Assembly: GCA_019421105.1 (NCBI GenBank)
Contig: JAHZFY010000016.1
Span: 1 to 15,239, forward strand
Length of the DNA stretch: 15,239 nt
Direction: 5' to 3'
DNA from: a bacterium
Lineage (GTDB): Bacteria; Bacillota_I; Bacilli_A; RFN20; CAG-826
Position numbers and translations under genes: made by a program. Positions 13,605 through 15,239 of this stretch are shown one piece after another. The notes under the pieces are model-generated. The model was not told the origin of the DNA, did no database searches, and saw only the letters and a program-made list of their open reading frames with translations. Within the stretch, counting starts at the first letter, position 1. Every line of letters starts with the position of its first letter.

Positions 13605-15239
13605 ATATTTAAATATTTCATTAATGATTCATAGATTCCTTGAGCTTTATTTGAGGAATCTTTTTTATTTGTTCCAATAGCGCCAATATAAAACTTACAT
13701 TTAGGTTCAGTTCCAGAAGGTCTAACAGTCAATGTTGAACCATCATTTAAAAACATTTTGACAACATCAGACTTATCTAAATTGATATCCATGACGGTTT
13801 TATTGATAAAATCATGAGATTTAGAAGTTAGATAATCTTCAACTTTAACAACATCATAATCTCCTATTTTATTTGGATATTGTTTATGCAAACCATCCAT
13901 CAAGTCATCCATTTCTTTTTGACCAGTTGCCCCTAAAAATGTTTTAGAATAAGTGACATCATGATGGTATCCGTATTTTTGTTGTAATTCATCATAAACC
14001 TTTAACAAGTTTTTATTTTGTTTTGAGTAATATAAGGCCATTTCACAATATAAAAGTATTGCTTGTAAACCGTCTTTATCTCTAACAAATGGTTTAATTA
14101 AACATCCATATGATTCTTCATAGCCAAATTCAAATGTTGGTCCACCATTGACTTCATAATGATGAATTCTTTCACCAATATATTTAAAGCCAGTCAAAAA
14201 TTCTTCAACTTTTATACCATATGATTCAGCAATTCTTCTTCCTAAAGAGGAAGAGACGATTGTAGAATACATGACACCATTTTTTGAAAGTATGTTTCTT
14301 TCTTTTCTAATAGAGAATAAATAATCAATTAACATTGCTGCGGATTGATTGCCTGTAATTAAAACATATTCGCCATTTTCATCTAAAGCCGCTAGACCAA
14401 CTCTATCGCCATCAGGGTCAGTCATACATATTAATTGCGCTCCAATTTCTTTAGCGTATTTTATTGGTTCAACATATGCCGTTTTTTCTTCTGGATTAGG
14501 GGAAAGAGTTCCTTTAAAATCTGGATCAGGATCGCATTGACTTAACAAAGGATATACCTCATAACCAAGATCTTTAAAAATGCGCATTGCATTAACATAA
14601 GATGTACCATGTTGAGGAGTATAAACAATCTTAAATCCTTTTTTATCTAAATCTTTGTTCAAGCAAGTATTTTCAACCAATTCCACATAAGTATCATCAA
14701 CATCTTTTCCTAAAACAATTGTCTCACCTGCTTTACAAGTAGTGTCAATTTCAACATCGATTTCATCTGGCATCGTATTTAAAATATCAAGAAGTGGCTT
14801 GATTTTTTCTGGAACCAATTGACACCCTTGTTCATCATAAACCTTATATCCGTTATATTCTTTTGGATTATGAGAAGCGGTAATCATAACTCCACCACAA
14901 GCTTTCATATATCTAACCGCGTAAGATAATTCTGGGGTAGGTCTTAATGAATCAAAAATATAAGCCTTGATGCCATAACAATTAAATATTTTTGCACTTA
15001 GTAAAGTAAATTCTCTACTATAGTGTCTATTATCATGAGAAATAACAATACCCATCGTCTTTGCGTTTTCATATTTAGCTAAAACATATTTAGCAAAAGC
15101 TACACAGGCTTTGGTAACGCTAAATTCATTTAATCTATTAGTACCAGGGCCTAATACACCACGCATACCAGCTGTACCAAATTCGATATCTTTAAAAAAC
15201 GCATCTTCTATTTGTGAAGAAGACATATTTTTTAAAATA
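13601..15239 (-). CDS. Phosphoglucomutase/phosphomannomutase, 5' end beyond the window
   Basis: Interconverts hexose 1- and 6-phosphates, linking glycolysis to sugar nucleotides for envelope polymers. Motifs in order: DIEFGTAGMRG near the visible N-terminus; active-site serine loop GGVMITASHNPKEYNGYKVY; metal loop DPDGDRVG; sugar-binding FGYEESYG; and phosphate-binding RPSGTEPKCKFYIG near the end. An ATG at 15226 could be read as a start giving 541 residues, but the frame stays open to the window edge (preceding codons read Ile-Leu-Lys-Asn), no Shine-Dalgarno precedes it, and relatives of this 560-580 residue group continue upstream with a similar LK.MS..EIEDAF stretch. So I treat that methionine as internal, with perhaps 30-45 residues missing. 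The C-terminal coding region appears to contain the terminator of the convergent trpS operon. Confidence 0.93.
   Translation of the reverse strand, partial: ILKNMSSSQIEDAFFKDIEFGTAGMRGVLGPGTNRLNEFSVTKACVAFAKYVLAKYENAKTMGIVISHDNRHYSREFTLLSAKIFNCYGIKAYIFDSLRPTPELSYAVRYMKACGGVMITASHNPKEYNGYKVYDEQGCQLVPEKIKPLLDILNTMPDEIDVEIDTTCKAGETIVLGKDVDDTYVELVENTCLNKDLDKKGFKIVYTPQHGTSYVNAMRIFKDLGYEVYPLLSQCDPDPDFKGTLSPNPEEKTAYVEPIKYAKEIGAQLICMTDPDGDRVGLAALDENGEYVLITGNQSAAMLIDYLFSIRKERNILSKNGVMYSTIVSSSLGRRIAESYGIKVEEFLTGFKYIGERIHHYEVNGGPTFEFGYEESYGCLIKPFVRDKDGLQAILLYCEMALYYSKQNKNLLKVYDELQQKYGYHHDVTYSKTFLGATGQKEMDDLMDGLHKQYPNKIGDYDVVKVEDYLTSKSHDFINKTVMDINLDKSDVVKMFLNDGSTLTVRPSGTEPKCKFYIGAIGTNKKDSSNKAQGIYESLMKYLNI
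13633..13666 (+). terminator. Terminator of the trpS-HAD operon, embedded in the pgm coding sequence
   Basis: Plus strand: AGATTCCT (13633-13640) pairs with AGGAATCT (13654-13661), extendable by wobble pairs into the loop, then a run of T through 13666. It lies 29 bases after the HAD stop. On the opposite strand no T-tract follows, so it should act only on plus-strand transcripts. In pgm it encodes KKDSSNKAQGIYES. Confidence 0.75.

Noticed and set aside
1..15239. Mobile elements, CRISPR arrays, prophage or toxin-antitoxin modules
   Set aside because: No transposase, integrase, direct-repeat array, att-like duplication or paired small toxin/antitoxin frames were seen; all space is filled by housekeeping-type genes.

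Overview
The window is AT-rich bacterial chromosome with short intergenic gaps and many overlapping genes. The gene set (Spx, YlbF, YitT, RNase J, long-form peptide deformylase, ProS of the type-3/eukaryote-like class) points to a low-GC Gram-positive. A reduced-genome member of the Bacilli or a relative of the Mollicutes seems most likely. Tryptophan is encoded by TGG and every gene reads through full length with the standard code, so this is not a Mycoplasma-type code. Even so, only one of the 17 visible stop codons is TGA (11 TAA, 5 TAG).

Layout. 1-4041, minus strand: the 5' end of proS, a membrane protein with degenerate GGDEF and EAL domains, a flavin/ferredoxin-type protein, tRNA-Ser(CGA) and a YitT-family membrane protein. 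4161-5769, plus strand: a membrane-anchored thioredoxin-fold protein with its own terminator, then a PgeF/YlmD-family protein. 5770-7147, minus strand: ylbF-rsmD-coaD, the arrangement known from Bacillus with ylbG missing. 7222-10075, plus strand: def, rnj (RNase J) and maf. 10067-11671, minus strand: spx-nadK and a small membrane protein carrying a phosphotransferase EIIB fold without its cysteine. 11798-13604, plus strand: trpS and a Cof-type HAD phosphatase. 13601-15239, minus strand: phosphoglucomutase/phosphomannomutase, whose 5' end lies beyond the window.

Functional themes are housekeeping: aminoacylation (proS, trpS, tRNA-Ser), nascent-protein and ribosome maturation (def, rsmD), RNA turnover (rnj, and ylbF by analogy), CoA and NADP synthesis (coaD, nadK) and thiol/redox control (spx, thioredoxin-like, ferredoxin-like). 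No mobile element, phage, CRISPR array or defence island is visible. The most notable signals are regulatory and evolutionary. The trpS-HAD operon and pgm converge with overlapping stops and appear to place their terminators inside each other's coding sequence. Several first genes of operons lack a Shine-Dalgarno sequence and sit 6-9 nt after a -10 box, suggesting leaderless mRNAs. Two proteins keep signalling folds but have lost the catalytic residues. Spx carries an added cysteine-rich tail. Three inverted repeats sit at promoters. I did not find a clearly new multi-gene system.
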